Source: Mesorhizobium temperatum
Lineage (GTDB): Bacteria; Pseudomonadota; Alphaproteobacteria; Rhizobiales; Rhizobiaceae
Length of the DNA: 64,000 bases
Assembly (NCBI RefSeq): GCF_002284575.1
Contig: NZ_NPKJ01000022.1
Location: 157,132-221,131 of the forward strand
Direction of reading: 5' to 3'
The notes beneath the pieces are model-generated. The model was given only the letters and a program-made list of their open reading frames with translations, was not told where the DNA came from and did no database searches. The stretch's first letter is position 1. Each line of letters begins with the position of its first letter. A program made the position numbers and the translations under genes. This document shows positions 1 through 9,391 of this stretch, in pieces.

Positions 1-705
1 CCAGGCAACCACCAGCGGTGGCTGGTGGTCATGGATCATGTAATGTCCCTTGGTTTTCTGCCTGTTGATCCTGGCCTCGAGCTTGTCGATCCTGGTCTGG
101 AGCTTGGCGCCGTTCTTAAGCCGCTTGCGCATGTTCGCCAGGTCGCGCTGGCATTCCCAACAAGCCTTGCCGTTAACCTTCTTGGCCTGTTTCGACTTCC
201 GGCTCGGGCGATGCTTGCGGCCGTTGTATTTGCGCGCGCATTTCCTGAAGCGGTCCCCCTTGGGGAGGCTCTTGAAGAAATTCACCAGCGCCGAACTGTC
301 TATGCAGTTGGGCGGGTCGCTCATCTCGTTCTGACCCATCGGGTCGCCGTGACGGTCGACGCCCTTGCCCTCCACCTTCACGGTGAACGACCAAAGCTTG
401 AACGCGCCCTTGCCCTTGATCTTGTGTGTTATGACTCCCGCGCCGAGGCCCTGGGTGGCCGGCTCGTTGCCGGTGCTGGTGGCGATTTCCGAAGAACTCT
501 CCAGCGCGGTTGGATTGCCCTCGATCTTGACGCTCTTGCTGCCCTTGGTGAGATCGCTTGCCGACAGCATGTTGACATACGGAACCGGCACCGGGCCGGC
601 GGGCGGGGGAGGAGGCGACAGGCATACGTCGCCCGGCGCGATGCCCTTGCCATTGCTGCCCTGGTGGAAGAAGCCCATGCCATCGGCATACACGGTGTTG
701 CCCAT
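1..705 (-). CDS. PAAR-like (DUF4150) T6SS protein with C-terminal extension, partial
   Basis: The frame opens with ATG at 705 and stays open to the left edge, so about 235 N-terminal residues are seen and the 3' end is missing. It begins MGNTVYADGMGFFHQ, followed by a proline-rich GDVCLSPPPPPAGPVPVPY stretch typical of DUF4150 PAAR-like proteins, which cap the T6SS spike. After about residue 120 the sequence changes to a basic region with a CWEC pair (near residue 180) and an HDHQPP motif close to the edge. Such extensions on PAAR-like proteins are often effector domains, so a toxin is possible but not shown. It starts 2 nt after the tagF stop, as the last visible gene of the tss operon. Confidence 0.72.
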   Translation of the reverse strand, partial: MGNTVYADGMGFFHQGSNGKGIAPGDVCLSPPPPPAGPVPVPYVNMLSASDLTKGSKSVKIEGNPTALESSSEIATSTGNEPATQGLGAGVITHKIKGKGAFKLWSFTVKVEGKGVDRHGDPMGQNEMSDPPNCIDSSALVNFFKSLPKGDRFRKCARKYNGRKHRPSRKSKQAKKVNGKACWECQRDLANMRKRLKNGAKLQTRIDKLEARINRQKTKGHYMIHDHQPPLVVAW

Positions 706-707
706 CG

Positions 708-1232
708 TCAGGGTGCCCCGACTTCAGTTCGCGCCGCCCGCATGGCCGGCAGGCCATTGGCCGCAAGATCGTGGATGTCGCTGAAACTGAACTCCTTCAC
801 CTCCCAATCATCGCTCCAGAATGCGATCCTTTGCGCGTCCGCGCCTGCGCCAGGCGGCTCCAGCTCCTGGAGATAATCGGCCAGCCGCGTCTGCGAGGAA
901 TGCTCCTCCACACATCGTTGAAGAAGGTCGGCCACCGCATCGAACCACGGATCGCTCGCGTCGGGCGCCGACCCTAGCCGCACGATGGCAAACGGATAGC
1001 GCCGTCCGACGCGGTCCTGGCTCATGCGCCAGACGCCGGCGCAAGGCTGATCGCCAAAAATCCCGGCCTGGACAATAAAGCGCCAGGCGCGCGGATCGAG
1101 TTCACCCTCGTCGGGCCGCGCGCGCAGCTCCATCGAAATCCACCGATCCCAGCGATCGATGAAGGTTCGCGGCAGGTTCGAGGCGACGAAATCTCCGTTC
1201 GCCGGAATCTTGCCGAAAAAACCGGTGCTCAT
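708..1232 (-). CDS. tagF: Type VI secretion-associated protein TagF
   Basis: A 174-residue protein beginning MSTGFFGKIPANGDFV, the hallmark start of the TagF (DUF2094, ImpM) family. Further family-like stretches are DPRAWRFIVQAGIFG and VGRRYPFAIV. TagF proteins act after translation to restrain T6SS assembly, usually together with the FHA protein encoded upstream in this operon. The chosen ATG at 1232 forms an ATGA overlap with the tssM stop; an in-frame ATG five codons earlier is also possible. Only the TagF domain is present, with no fused PppA phosphatase. Confidence 0.88.
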   Translation of the reverse strand: MSTGFFGKIPANGDFVASNLPRTFIDRWDRWISMELRARPDEGELDPRAWRFIVQAGIFGDQPCAGVWRMSQDRVGRRYPFAIVRLGSAPDASDPWFDAVADLLQRCVEEHSSQTRLADYLQELEPPGAGADAQRIAFWSDDWEVKEFSFSDIHDLAANGLPAMRAARTEVGAP

Positions 1233-4200
1233 ATCTGCGGCGGACATGAGAATTTCTTGAACATCTGGAGATTGTAAGGGTTTTCGACGCTCGCGGCCTT
1301 GAGCTCAAAGTCGGCGTACATGCCTTGCGTCCCCAGTCGCAGGCTGTAGACGTCGGACAGCGAGGTGCCGGTGAAGCGGCCGCTGCGCAGCAGCCTCAGC
1401 CACGCCCAGCTGCCGGTTTCGTTCAACATGACTTCGGGCGAGCCGTCGATCGGCTGGAATGCGAGCGAGATGACGCCGGTGCCGTCCTTGCCGGGCCAGG
1501 TCATCGGTTGCGGCCGCGTCGCGTTGTTGTAATAGACGAGGTTCTGGCCATCAAGATTGAGCGTCACGCGCGTCACGTTGGGCGACAGGTCCGTCGGTTG
1601 GAGTGTGAAGCTCATCACCGGCCCGGTACCGCCTGGAAACAGATCGTCGCGGATCCGCCTGGCCTGTTCGAACGCCGCCAGGGCCGCCGCGTCGAGGCCA
1701 AAATCGGCGCGCCATTTCCATGGCTGGCTGGCGGTGTCGACATAGCTGATCAAGTGGTCGTTGATGAAGGTGTCGATCATCCCGGCCGGCCCGAACAGGC
1801 GGGCGAAATCGCGGACATTGACGTCGACCGCGCTTTCAGGGCTGAACGGATAGCGGTCGTTCAGCGCCGCCTGGCAGAACGGCAGGATGTCGGCGCGCCA
1901 GATGGCGTTGAGTTCCGAGGTGACCGCCTTCTGTGTCAGGCCGCTGGTGTCGCCGGCAATGCCGCCGAGCCAGTCGTCGACCGGATCGGGCAGGATCTGT
2001 GCTTGCCTGGCGACTGCTCCCGTCAGTTCGGCCAGGCCACCCTGCTTCTTGATGGCGTCCTGCGGGTCGGGGTTGGCCGTGACCGTCTGCAGCACGTTCG
2101 AAAGTGCGGTCAGCGCCACCACCGCGGCGTCGAGTGCCGGCGGTTGGCCGTCGACCTCGGCGATCGCCCCCTTGAGCGGCTTGAAATGTTCGGCCACCAG
2201 ATTGCCGGTAAGGTCTACCTCGTTGGCGGATCCTGCGCGCGGCAGCAATTTTGCGCCTGTCTTGGCCAGCTTGCCAAGCTTGCCGAGTTTGCTGAGCAGT
2301 TTCGAGCCGCCCTTGGCTGCCGCCTTGTTGTCGGCCGGCGCTTCATCGGATCGGATCAGCTCGGTCTCCTGAACGACCGCCGTAAGCAGGCGCTTCAGCG
2401 CAGAGTCGGCACTCGAAAGGTCCTTGAGGTTCTCGCTGGCGACATTCAGGTCGGCCAATGGCGCGAGCCTGATGTCGCGCAGGATGCTGTCCCATTGCGC
2501 GATGTAGTCTTCGTAATAGAGTTTTAGAATATCCTCGGAGAGCGCCGAAACCGAGGTTTCGGAATTTTCCGAACAGCCTCCGGCGAAGACCGCCCGATCG
2601 AGCGCCGCCTGGGCGGCGACATCCTCGATCCGGTCGAGAATGGCATCGTGGAAGCCGGAATAGGTGAACGCGCCTGAAATGCCGACGCGCAGCGTCTTGT
2701 CGGAACGCCGTGCAAAGACCTTGGCGCCGTTGGGGCCGGCGAAATTTGCCGGGATCCATTCCTTGAGTCCGGCCACCGCCGGATCGGCCAGCAACTGTCT
2801 GTAGGCACGCGCCGGCAGCGAAATCGTGCAAACTGTTTTCAGCGCCTCGGCAACCAGCGCCTGATCCGCGGCGATGTAGCTGTCGTCGACCGCCATGCGG
2901 CGGATCGCGGCAAGCTGGTGCTCTTCCGCGTCGGCGGTCGGAAAGGGCGCCGCCGGTGCGAATTCCGGCAAGTCGTTGACCCACCAGCTCTGGACGTAAT
3001 CGGCGTCCATCTGCGACAGGCCGGTCATCATGCGATAGGTCTTCAGCGCCCCCAGCATGAAATCCGGATCGCGGATCTGCCGCCACATGGTCGCCTCGAG
3101 CAAAGCGACCATGTGCGGCTCGAGGACGTTGCGCAGAGCGTGGTCGTAAGTGTCGGCCTGCGCCCGCAGCAGCTCTGCCGACGCCGACGGCCCGAGCAGG
3201 TCCTGCGCACTGCTCGGCGGTGCGGTTCGGGCATTTGCGACCTCGGCCATAGCATTGAGCGCGCTGTCGATGGCGGGCTGCTCCACCGATGCCGGGCTCG
3301 CGGCTGCCGCGGTCAATGGCGCCTGCAGCGCTTCGAACTGGCCCGCCTGCGCTGCGATCGCGTTGCGGTTGTCATAGTAGGACCAGGTGAACATCGCACC
3401 GGCCAACAGGGCTGCGGCGGCACAGGCGGCCGCTGCGCCACGCCAGATCCAGGCGCGGCGGCGCTGCGCCAGCGGATCGAACGTTCCCAGGCCGGCTTCC
3501 CTGAAAATGACCTCGGTCAGCAGGTTCTTCAGGAAAAAGCTGCGTTTTTCAACGCGCGGCGCCGGCATCGCCCGTCGCGGCGGAAGACCGAATGATGAAG
3601 ACAGCGCCGCGGTCAGCCGGTCGATAGGCGCCCCTTCCTGGGTCGCCGACGTCAGATAGAGGCCGCGCAGCCAGGCGGCTTCTTCGTAGCGGCTTTCGCC
3701 GAACATCGCCTCGACCAGCACTTGGATTGGCTCGGACAGGCTCGTGAGCTGGGCGGGAAACCTGAAAATCTCGGCGCGGGCGGCGAGTTTGTCCTCGTCC
3801 TCCAGGCGCGGCACCAGCCGCCGCTCGAGTTCCGTCGCAAGGGTTGCGATTTCCCGTTCAATGGTCTTTGCGTCGACACGCGCATCCAGCGCGAAGGTCG
3901 TGCCCCACACCTGCTCGCGCGAGGCCGTCGACAGGCCGCCGAAGAAAGCCTCGAAACCCTTGATCAGATCGGCCTTGGTCAGCATCAGATAGACTGGAAG
4001 GCGGATTTCGAGCCGGTCGTTGAGCTCTGCCAGGCGCCGACGGATCTTGCGGCCATGAGCCTTGATGGCTTCGTCGCCCTCTGAAAGCGCATCGATCGAA
4101 AGCGCGACGATCACGCCGTTGAGCGCCCGGCGGCCGCGATGCTTTTTCAAGAGGTCGAGGAAGCCCAGCCATTCCGCCGCATCGACGTCCGGCTGGCTCT

Positions 4201-4765
4201 CCTGCTGCACGTAGCGGCCCGCCGTGTCGATCAGAACCGCGTTCTCGGAGAAAAACCAGTCGCAGTTGCGCGTGCCGCCAACTCCCTGCAGGTCGTCGGT
4301 GAGGTCGATCGGAAAGGTCAGGCCGGACTGGCGCAAAGCCGTGGTCTTGCCTGTGGCCGGCGGCCCAACGATCACGTACCACGGCATCTCGCGCAGGAAC
4401 TTGCGTCCGCCCAGCTTGCGGCGCTTCAATTCGGCCATCACCTCGGCGAACTTGGCGCCGACGGCGGCGACGTTCTCTTCGCCGGGGCTCAGCGGCTTTT
4501 CAACCGCTGGCGCAGCGATTTCGGCGACGAACATGCGGTTGGCTCGGATCGCCCGGCGCTGCGCGACGATCAGCCAGATCAGCCAGAAGATGACCAGGAG
4601 CGCAATAATGACAATGCGCACATTTTCCGAGGCGAAGGGTTCGTAAGCACCGACCCTGACGATCGGGCCGAACACCCAGATAACCAGAGAAAGCAGCGCG
4701 ATGCCGATCAGCGTCCACAGCCAGCGCGATGTCAGAACCGCCCAGAGGAAGCGCAGGATGAACAT
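1229..4765 (-). CDS. tssM: T6SS inner-membrane core protein TssM (IcmF)
   Basis: An 1178-residue protein of normal TssM length. Two hydrophobic segments lie near residues 8-36 and 50-67, then a cytoplasmic NTPase-like domain with Walker A GPPATGKT at 134-141, a third membrane segment near 440 (AAAACAAAALLAGAMFTW), and a large periplasmic part ending in the TssM C-terminal domain. With TssL and TssJ it forms the trans-envelope complex that anchors the baseplate. The Walker A motif is intact. The gene starts 1 nt after the tssL stop and overlaps tagF by 4 nt, so translation is probably coupled. Confidence 0.95.
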   Translation of the reverse strand: MFILRFLWAVLTSRWLWTLIGIALLSLVIWVFGPIVRVGAYEPFASENVRIVIIALLVIFWLIWLIVAQRRAIRANRMFVAEIAAPAVEKPLSPGEENVAAVGAKFAEVMAELKRRKLGGRKFLREMPWYVIVGPPATGKTTALRQSGLTFPIDLTDDLQGVGGTRNCDWFFSENAVLIDTAGRYVQQESQPDVDAAEWLGFLDLLKKHRGRRALNGVIVALSIDALSEGDEAIKAHGRKIRRRLAELNDRLEIRLPVYLMLTKADLIKGFEAFFGGLSTASREQVWGTTFALDARVDAKTIEREIATLATELERRLVPRLEDEDKLAARAEIFRFPAQLTSLSEPIQVLVEAMFGESRYEEAAWLRGLYLTSATQEGAPIDRLTAALSSSFGLPPRRAMPAPRVEKRSFFLKNLLTEVIFREAGLGTFDPLAQRRRAWIWRGAAAACAAAALLAGAMFTWSYYDNRNAIAAQAGQFEALQAPLTAAAASPASVEQPAIDSALNAMAEVANARTAPPSSAQDLLGPSASAELLRAQADTYDHALRNVLEPHMVALLEATMWRQIRDPDFMLGALKTYRMMTGLSQMDADYVQSWWVNDLPEFAPAAPFPTADAEEHQLAAIRRMAVDDSYIAADQALVAEALKTVCTISLPARAYRQLLADPAVAGLKEWIPANFAGPNGAKVFARRSDKTLRVGISGAFTYSGFHDAILDRIEDVAAQAALDRAVFAGGCSENSETSVSALSEDILKLYYEDYIAQWDSILRDIRLAPLADLNVASENLKDLSSADSALKRLLTAVVQETELIRSDEAPADNKAAAKGGSKLLSKLGKLGKLAKTGAKLLPRAGSANEVDLTGNLVAEHFKPLKGAIAEVDGQPPALDAAVVALTALSNVLQTVTANPDPQDAIKKQGGLAELTGAVARQAQILPDPVDDWLGGIAGDTSGLTQKAVTSELNAIWRADILPFCQAALNDRYPFSPESAVDVNVRDFARLFGPAGMIDTFINDHLISYVDTASQPWKWRADFGLDAAALAAFEQARRIRDDLFPGGTGPVMSFTLQPTDLSPNVTRVTLNLDGQNLVYYNNATRPQPMTWPGKDGTGVISLAFQPIDGSPEVMLNETGSWAWLRLLRSGRFTGTSLSDVYSLRLGTQGMYADFELKAASVENPYNLQMFKKFSCPPQI

Positions 4766-4766
4766 C

Positions 4767-6092
4767 TCACAGCCTCTTTTCGACCAGCACCTCGACGCGG
4801 CGGTTCAAGGCCCGTCCCGCGCGGGTGCTGTCGTCGGCCACTGGATCGGTAGCTGCACGTCCTTCGAAGCGAATGCGGTCCTGCGGCACACCGTTCTGGA
4901 CCAGCATCTCGGCAATGGTTGCTGCGCGCGCTTCAGACAATCTCTGGTTGGTGGAAAGCGGATTGGACCGTTGCAAAGGAACACTGTCGGTATGGCCGAC
5001 CACTGTGATGTTGCCGATCAGTTCCTGATTGGCCAGGATCACTTTGGCGATTGAACCAATCAGCGGTTCGAAGCCTTCGGTCAGTTTCGGCCGCGACGAC
5101 TGGAACAGTTCGGGGTTGGAGGCCTGAATGATCAGCCTGGCCAGCGAAACGCTCTCGGTGCCGCTTAGCGCGGCTCTGAGATTTGCCGGCGCTCCGGCCT
5201 GAAACTCCGGCACCAGCGCGAAATCCACTGCCTCCGGCGGCGGCGCGTCGGCCGGTGGCGACGTGCGGCTGATATCGCCGCGCGTTGGCGGCGGCAGAGC
5301 ACGAACGAGCGTCGAAAGCTCGACCGCCTGACTGCTCAGTCCCATCGACAGCCCGAGATAGATTGCCGTGGCGATAACCGCCGCACCGAGCCCCATCACC
5401 CAGATCGGAACGATGAAGCGCTGCGGCTCGTCGGATGCGATCACGCCTTTCCAGTTCGGCGACAGCGGCGCGCCGTCGGCGTCGGCATCGCGCAGAAAGC
5501 GCGCCGCAGCAACGCGAACGGCATTGAGCGAGCGGTCGCCCGACCGGCCCGGAACACGATATTTGCCGCGGAAGCCGAGCGCCAGGCAATGATATTGCAG
5601 TTCGAGCAGTTCGCGATCCCGGTTCGGATGCCGCTCCAGTTCGTCGAGACGCGTGAAGAACTGCGTGCCGGCATCGACATCGCCTCGAAGCATCACCACA
5701 AGCGGCTGGCGCGGCCATGCGCTGGCTCCGCCCCATGGCGTGTTCAAGGCCAGATCATCAAGCAACGCCGCCACCACCCAGGCTGCCTGGTCGGCGCGCT
5801 CCAGAGAGGACCCCGCCGCCATTGCCGCGTCACGTGCCCGAACCAACTCATCGAGCAACCGGGTGCGCAACGCCTCCGGGTTTTCCGGCGGCAGCGCGCT
5901 TTCAAGCTCGGGCGCGAACTCGAGCAGGGGCGCGAATGCGTTGACAAGCGTGTTGGGATGCGTACGCGACCGTTTGATTGGCGCACCCGACAGGAGTGGC
6001 GTCATCGGTCGCGGCATCGGCGCACTGGTCAGTCGTATGCGGGTGCGTTCGCGATCCTCCGACAGTCCGAAAGGATCATCCCGGCTCATCAT
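4767..6092 (-). CDS. tssL: T6SS protein TssL with C-terminal OmpA-like domain
   Basis: A 441-residue protein. Residues about 45-210 are a DotU/IcmH-type domain (NTLVNAFAPLLEFAP, LDDLALNTPWGG). One membrane segment (VPIWVMGLGAAVIATAIYL) lies near 235, and the C-terminal 120 residues form an OmpA-like peptidoglycan-binding domain (VVGHTDSVP, NQRLSEARA, RFEGRAATDP, NRRVEV). This is the extended TssL type that carries its own cell-wall anchor. An AGGTGAG Shine-Dalgarno precedes two adjacent ATGs at 6092 and 6089; either could be used. It lies 1 nt from both neighbours. Confidence 0.94.
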   Translation of the reverse strand: MMSRDDPFGLSEDRERTRIRLTSAPMPRPMTPLLSGAPIKRSRTHPNTLVNAFAPLLEFAPELESALPPENPEALRTRLLDELVRARDAAMAAGSSLERADQAAWVVAALLDDLALNTPWGGASAWPRQPLVVMLRGDVDAGTQFFTRLDELERHPNRDRELLELQYHCLALGFRGKYRVPGRSGDRSLNAVRVAAARFLRDADADGAPLSPNWKGVIASDEPQRFIVPIWVMGLGAAVIATAIYLGLSMGLSSQAVELSTLVRALPPPTRGDISRTSPPADAPPPEAVDFALVPEFQAGAPANLRAALSGTESVSLARLIIQASNPELFQSSRPKLTEGFEPLIGSIAKVILANQELIGNITVVGHTDSVPLQRSNPLSTNQRLSEARAATIAEMLVQNGVPQDRIRFEGRAATDPVADDSTRAGRALNRRVEVLVEKRL

Positions 6093-6093
6093 C

Positions 6094-7428
6094 TCACCTG
6101 TTTACCGAATAGCAGTCCACCTGCGGCTCGCTCGGCAGTACACCTGACACGCCGATGACGAAGCCGGGGGCATCGAGCAGCGAGGCCCAGTGCTCGCTTT
6201 TCTGATCCAGCTCAAGGCACAGCCGATCGCCATCGTAGGGGATTTCGCGGGGCTGGGAATGAAGCGGTTTCAGCGGAATGCCGGGTAGACGGGATTTCCA
6301 CAGGCCCTCGAACTGATCGGCCGAACCGACAGTCGCCTGGTTGACGAAAATCTTGCGCAAGGCGTCTTCCGACAGCTCGGAGCCGACCCGGATGACGATC
6401 CGGCTAGCCACCAGCAGCTTCGGGTTGTCGATGCGGATTTTCCAGACGTTGGTCGAATGCCGCATGACGGGCAGTGCGCGTGATTTAGGCTCGATGTAAC
6501 GCAAACTCAGGATGAGTGAGCGCAAGGCGTCCGCCAGCGCCGAATAGGCGGGGCCGGGCGCCATATGATCGTAGGCCGGCAACTCGCTCAGCCGCCGCGC
6601 GCTCGAGCCATAGGTCGCCATTGAACCGGCAAGACCGGCAAGCTCCAGGTAAAGCTCGGCCGGATGGAAAACATCCTGCGCCAGCATGTGGGCCAGTCGC
6701 GGACGCGCCGCATTGGCGAGATTGAGCATCAACAGGTCTTCGACGCTGCGCCCTGGCCCGCCCATGACCATTTTGCCATGCGCCTCGGCGATTTGGTCGA
6801 GGCCGGTGACAACTTCCAGAAGCAACTGCCGGTACCAGGCCACCGCTCCGGTAACCAATGTCGGCGGCAGGAACGTCTCATCCAGGGAGACGCCGCCATC
6901 GGCTCGAACCCCTTTGATGTCGGCTATGGGCAGGGCGGTGTAGCCACCAACCGATTTTCCGGGTGCAAGCAGCAGCGCCTGCGGACGGGCGATTTCGATT
7001 TCTTCAGGATCCGAACCGCCCTGGACCGCGTCGCGGACCGAAACGATGCGCCCATGATAGCGCGCGCCGGTGGATGCGGCGTGCGCCGGATCGAAGCCGA
7101 CACCGCCGGCAGGCTCGAGCGGCAGGGCGACCAGCACCGGTCCGGCGCCTGTATCGGCAGTAACCGGCAGCGGTCGTGGCGCGTCCATCAGGTCAGGGAT
7201 GGAGAAGGGGGTTCCATCCGGAAAGATGCCCCGGGCCGACAGGATGGAGACCTGGCCGGCATCGAGCATTGCCTGGTCCAGCGCCAGCTGCTGAAAGCCG
7301 AACGTATGGAGCTGCCCGGCCTGCAACGCGCCGCGCACGGTCGCCTCGAAAAAGCGATCCTGCTGCTGAAAATGCTGGGTCCGGAGAAACAGGCCTTCGG
7401 ACCACAGCACCCTGTTTGCATCGCTCAT
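6094..7428 (-). CDS. tssK: T6SS baseplate protein TssK
   Basis: A 444-residue protein starting MSDANRVLWSEGLFLRTQHF, the standard TssK (ImpJ/VasE) opening that leads into the FLRTQHFQQQDRF motif. TssK is the trimeric baseplate subunit that links the TssEFG wedges to TssM and TssL. The ATG at 7428 follows a GGAAG ribosome site; an in-frame start 24 nt upstream is less likely. It lies between tssJ and tssL in the leftward operon, the usual position. Confidence 0.94.
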   Translation of the reverse strand: MSDANRVLWSEGLFLRTQHFQQQDRFFEATVRGALQAGQLHTFGFQQLALDQAMLDAGQVSILSARGIFPDGTPFSIPDLMDAPRPLPVTADTGAGPVLVALPLEPAGGVGFDPAHAASTGARYHGRIVSVRDAVQGGSDPEEIEIARPQALLLAPGKSVGGYTALPIADIKGVRADGGVSLDETFLPPTLVTGAVAWYRQLLLEVVTGLDQIAEAHGKMVMGGPGRSVEDLLMLNLANAARPRLAHMLAQDVFHPAELYLELAGLAGSMATYGSSARRLSELPAYDHMAPGPAYSALADALRSLILSLRYIEPKSRALPVMRHSTNVWKIRIDNPKLLVASRIVIRVGSELSEDALRKIFVNQATVGSADQFEGLWKSRLPGIPLKPLHSQPREIPYDGDRLCLELDQKSEHWASLLDAPGFVIGVSGVLPSEPQVDCYSVNR

Positions 7429-7467
7429 GCCGCTACTTCCTGCATCGAGCACCCCTTGCCCTGGCCG

Positions 7468-7920
7468 CTAGGCGGAAATGCCGCCACTGCCAAGCGTGAC
7501 GTTGACGGTTACTTTTGACCCCGGCGACACCGACTTGGTTGTACGCCAGTTCCGGCCGCCAGGCTCGCGAACGAGGGCAACGAAGCCCAGCGCAGCCGCG
7601 TCCGGCTCGACCGTGATGGTTTTGGATGCGGTTTTTCCAGGTCCGATGGAGATCTGGTCGGATCCAATGAGATCGCCTGCGAGTGCGGAGCCGGCATCCC
7701 CCTGCAGCGCGAAATAATCGGCCGAGTTGAATTTACCGGTGCTGCGCAGCCGCATCACGAGGACCGTCACGGGCCGGTCGCCGCCACCTGGTCCCGGGTT
7801 CATGCCGGCCGCGCCGGTCAGGTTGACGGTGACCGCGGATGGTTTTGGCGGACCGCTCTGGCAAGCTGCAAGCAGCCCGGTTGCGCCCAGGGCAACGATA
7901 AATTCGCGGCGATCGATCAT
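7468..7920 (-). CDS. tssJ: T6SS outer-membrane lipoprotein TssJ
   Basis: A 150-residue lipoprotein. The N-terminus MIDRREFIVALGATGLLAAC carries a signal peptide with lipobox LLAAC and also a twin-arginine-like RREF, so the mature protein would be lipidated at Cys20. The body has the TssJ-type fold signature: VNLTGAAGMNPG, followed by VLVMRLRSTGKFNSADYF. TssJ anchors TssM to the outer membrane. The ATG at 7920 fits the signal peptide; longer in-frame readings run into the preceding FHA gene. It lies 4 nt from the tagH stop. Confidence 0.9.
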   Translation of the reverse strand: MIDRREFIVALGATGLLAACQSGPPKPSAVTVNLTGAAGMNPGPGGGDRPVTVLVMRLRSTGKFNSADYFALQGDAGSALAGDLIGSDQISIGPGKTASKTITVEPDAAALGFVALVREPGGRNWRTTKSVSPGSKVTVNVTLGSGGISA

Positions 7921-7924
7921 TTTT

Positions 7925-9391
7925 TCACTCCTCCTCATATGCGTCCCGAAAATCAGCGCCGATTTCGCCGAGGAAGCTCGATTCCGCACTCTGGGCGATT
8001 TCACGATGGCGTTTCTGGTATAGCTCCCACAGCTTGGCGCTGCGCCCGCCCGAAAGCAGGGTGCCGATCGCGGAACTCGATTTGAGCTCTTCCTCGATCG
8101 TTGCCGGGTCGAAACGGTCAATCATTCGCCGCAAGGCGGATTGCACGCCTCGCCAGGCGCGCACGTGATGTTGCGCGAGATCGCGGACGGCGTCGGCGAT
8201 TGCCGCTTCGCCGGCCAGAAATCCGGGGCTGCGCTCCGCGATGATGGTCACGATGGCGTCGTCGACCGTCGGCAGAAACTTGAGCGGATTGACTTCAGAG
8301 GCCCCCACCACCGTCTGGGCGACCCGAGCGCTTCCCTTTTCCTCGGCTCGCTTGCGCAGCAGCTGCATCAGGCCTTCCATCATGAGCCGGTACTCGCGAC
8401 CGAACTTCTCCATTTCCGCGACGCTGTCACGTCCGGGAAAATCGGCTTCCTCGATGCCCATGCCACGCAAGAACGCAGTGCGAAGGGCCATGTTCGCCTG
8501 TTGCGCCGCTGCCAGGGAGGGGGCGGGTCTGGGAGCGACGCCGGCACGTGGCGGAGGCGGGATATCTGGCGCCTGGCCGGGCAAATCCCAGGGATTGCCC
8601 GGCTGTGGGCTTCCGGCGACATGTTTGCGGTGACCGGTCGAGCCGGCGCCGTTTCTCAAATCGGGCGATGCGGCCGGTCCGAAACCGAAATCGTCATCGA
8701 ATGATCTTCTTGGAGCGGACTGGCCTGGAACGGGCTCGGTTGCACCGGAAGGCGTCGGATCGAAGCTGAAGGGGTCTGCGGGGCCTGGCGCACCACGTGG
8801 TTCGGGATAGCCAGCGCCTTTCGGCGCGGGCGTTGCTACCGGATCGAGGCTGAACGGGTCGTCGAAGGCCGGCGAACTGCGCTGGCTGGCGCGCTCGAAC
8901 GCTCCTGGAATCGGCTGCTCGAACGGGTTCGGCAGATCGGCCGGACGCGGTCGTTGCGGCTCTTCTTCGACCGTGGCCGAAAAGAAATCATCGCGGCCGA
9001 TGCTTACCGGCGCTCGTGATGCCGGCGGCGACCGTTCCGCGAACGATTGGCTGGCTGCCGGTGCTTGAGCGTCCGGCGTCTGCAGATCGACGCATACGAT
9101 GTAGTCGCCCAGCCTCAGCCGCATGCCGTTTTGAAGACGGACCGAGGTGCCCGCGCCGAGCGGGCTGTCGGAGTCGTTTATGAACAAGCCGCTGCTTGAT
9201 GTGTCGGTGACAAAATACCCATCCCGCCCGCCGGTGATCCTGCAATGGGCGCGCGAAACGAACATGTCGGGATCGTCGATCTGCCAGCCCGCGTCCGCGC
9301 TACGGCCGATCACCAGTTCACCCTCGTCCAGCCGGGTCTGCCGTACCGCCTGGGTGCGTGGCCCGTGCTCCAGCGTCAGCAGCAGGCTCAT
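7925..9391 (-). CDS. tagH: T6SS FHA-domain protein TagH/Fha
   Basis: A 488-residue protein. The N-terminal 100 residues form a forkhead-associated domain (LVIGRSADAGWQI, SRAHCRI, SSGLFIND) that binds phosphothreonine. A long proline/serine-rich linker follows (about 110-290), then a conserved C-terminal T6SS-FHA domain (about 300-488: MALRTAFLRGMGIEEADFPG, VNPLKFLP). Fha proteins activate assembly downstream of a Ser/Thr kinase. No kinase or phosphatase gene (ppkA, pppA) is visible here. The ATG at 9391 overlaps the tssG stop as ATGA, which decides the start against an upstream in-frame ATG. Confidence 0.9.
   Translation of the reverse strand: MSLLLTLEHGPRTQAVRQTRLDEGELVIGRSADAGWQIDDPDMFVSRAHCRITGGRDGYFVTDTSSSGLFINDSDSPLGAGTSVRLQNGMRLRLGDYIVCVDLQTPDAQAPAASQSFAERSPPASRAPVSIGRDDFFSATVEEEPQRPRPADLPNPFEQPIPGAFERASQRSSPAFDDPFSLDPVATPAPKGAGYPEPRGAPGPADPFSFDPTPSGATEPVPGQSAPRRSFDDDFGFGPAASPDLRNGAGSTGHRKHVAGSPQPGNPWDLPGQAPDIPPPPRAGVAPRPAPSLAAAQQANMALRTAFLRGMGIEEADFPGRDSVAEMEKFGREYRLMMEGLMQLLRKRAEEKGSARVAQTVVGASEVNPLKFLPTVDDAIVTIIAERSPGFLAGEAAIADAVRDLAQHHVRAWRGVQSALRRMIDRFDPATIEEELKSSSAIGTLLSGGRSAKLWELYQKRHREIAQSAESSFLGEIGADFRDAYEEE

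Noticed and set aside
1325..2527. Long open frame on the + strand inside tssM
   Set aside because: It is the reverse complement of a well-supported IcmF-family gene, with an amino-acid mix typical of GC-rich antisense frames.
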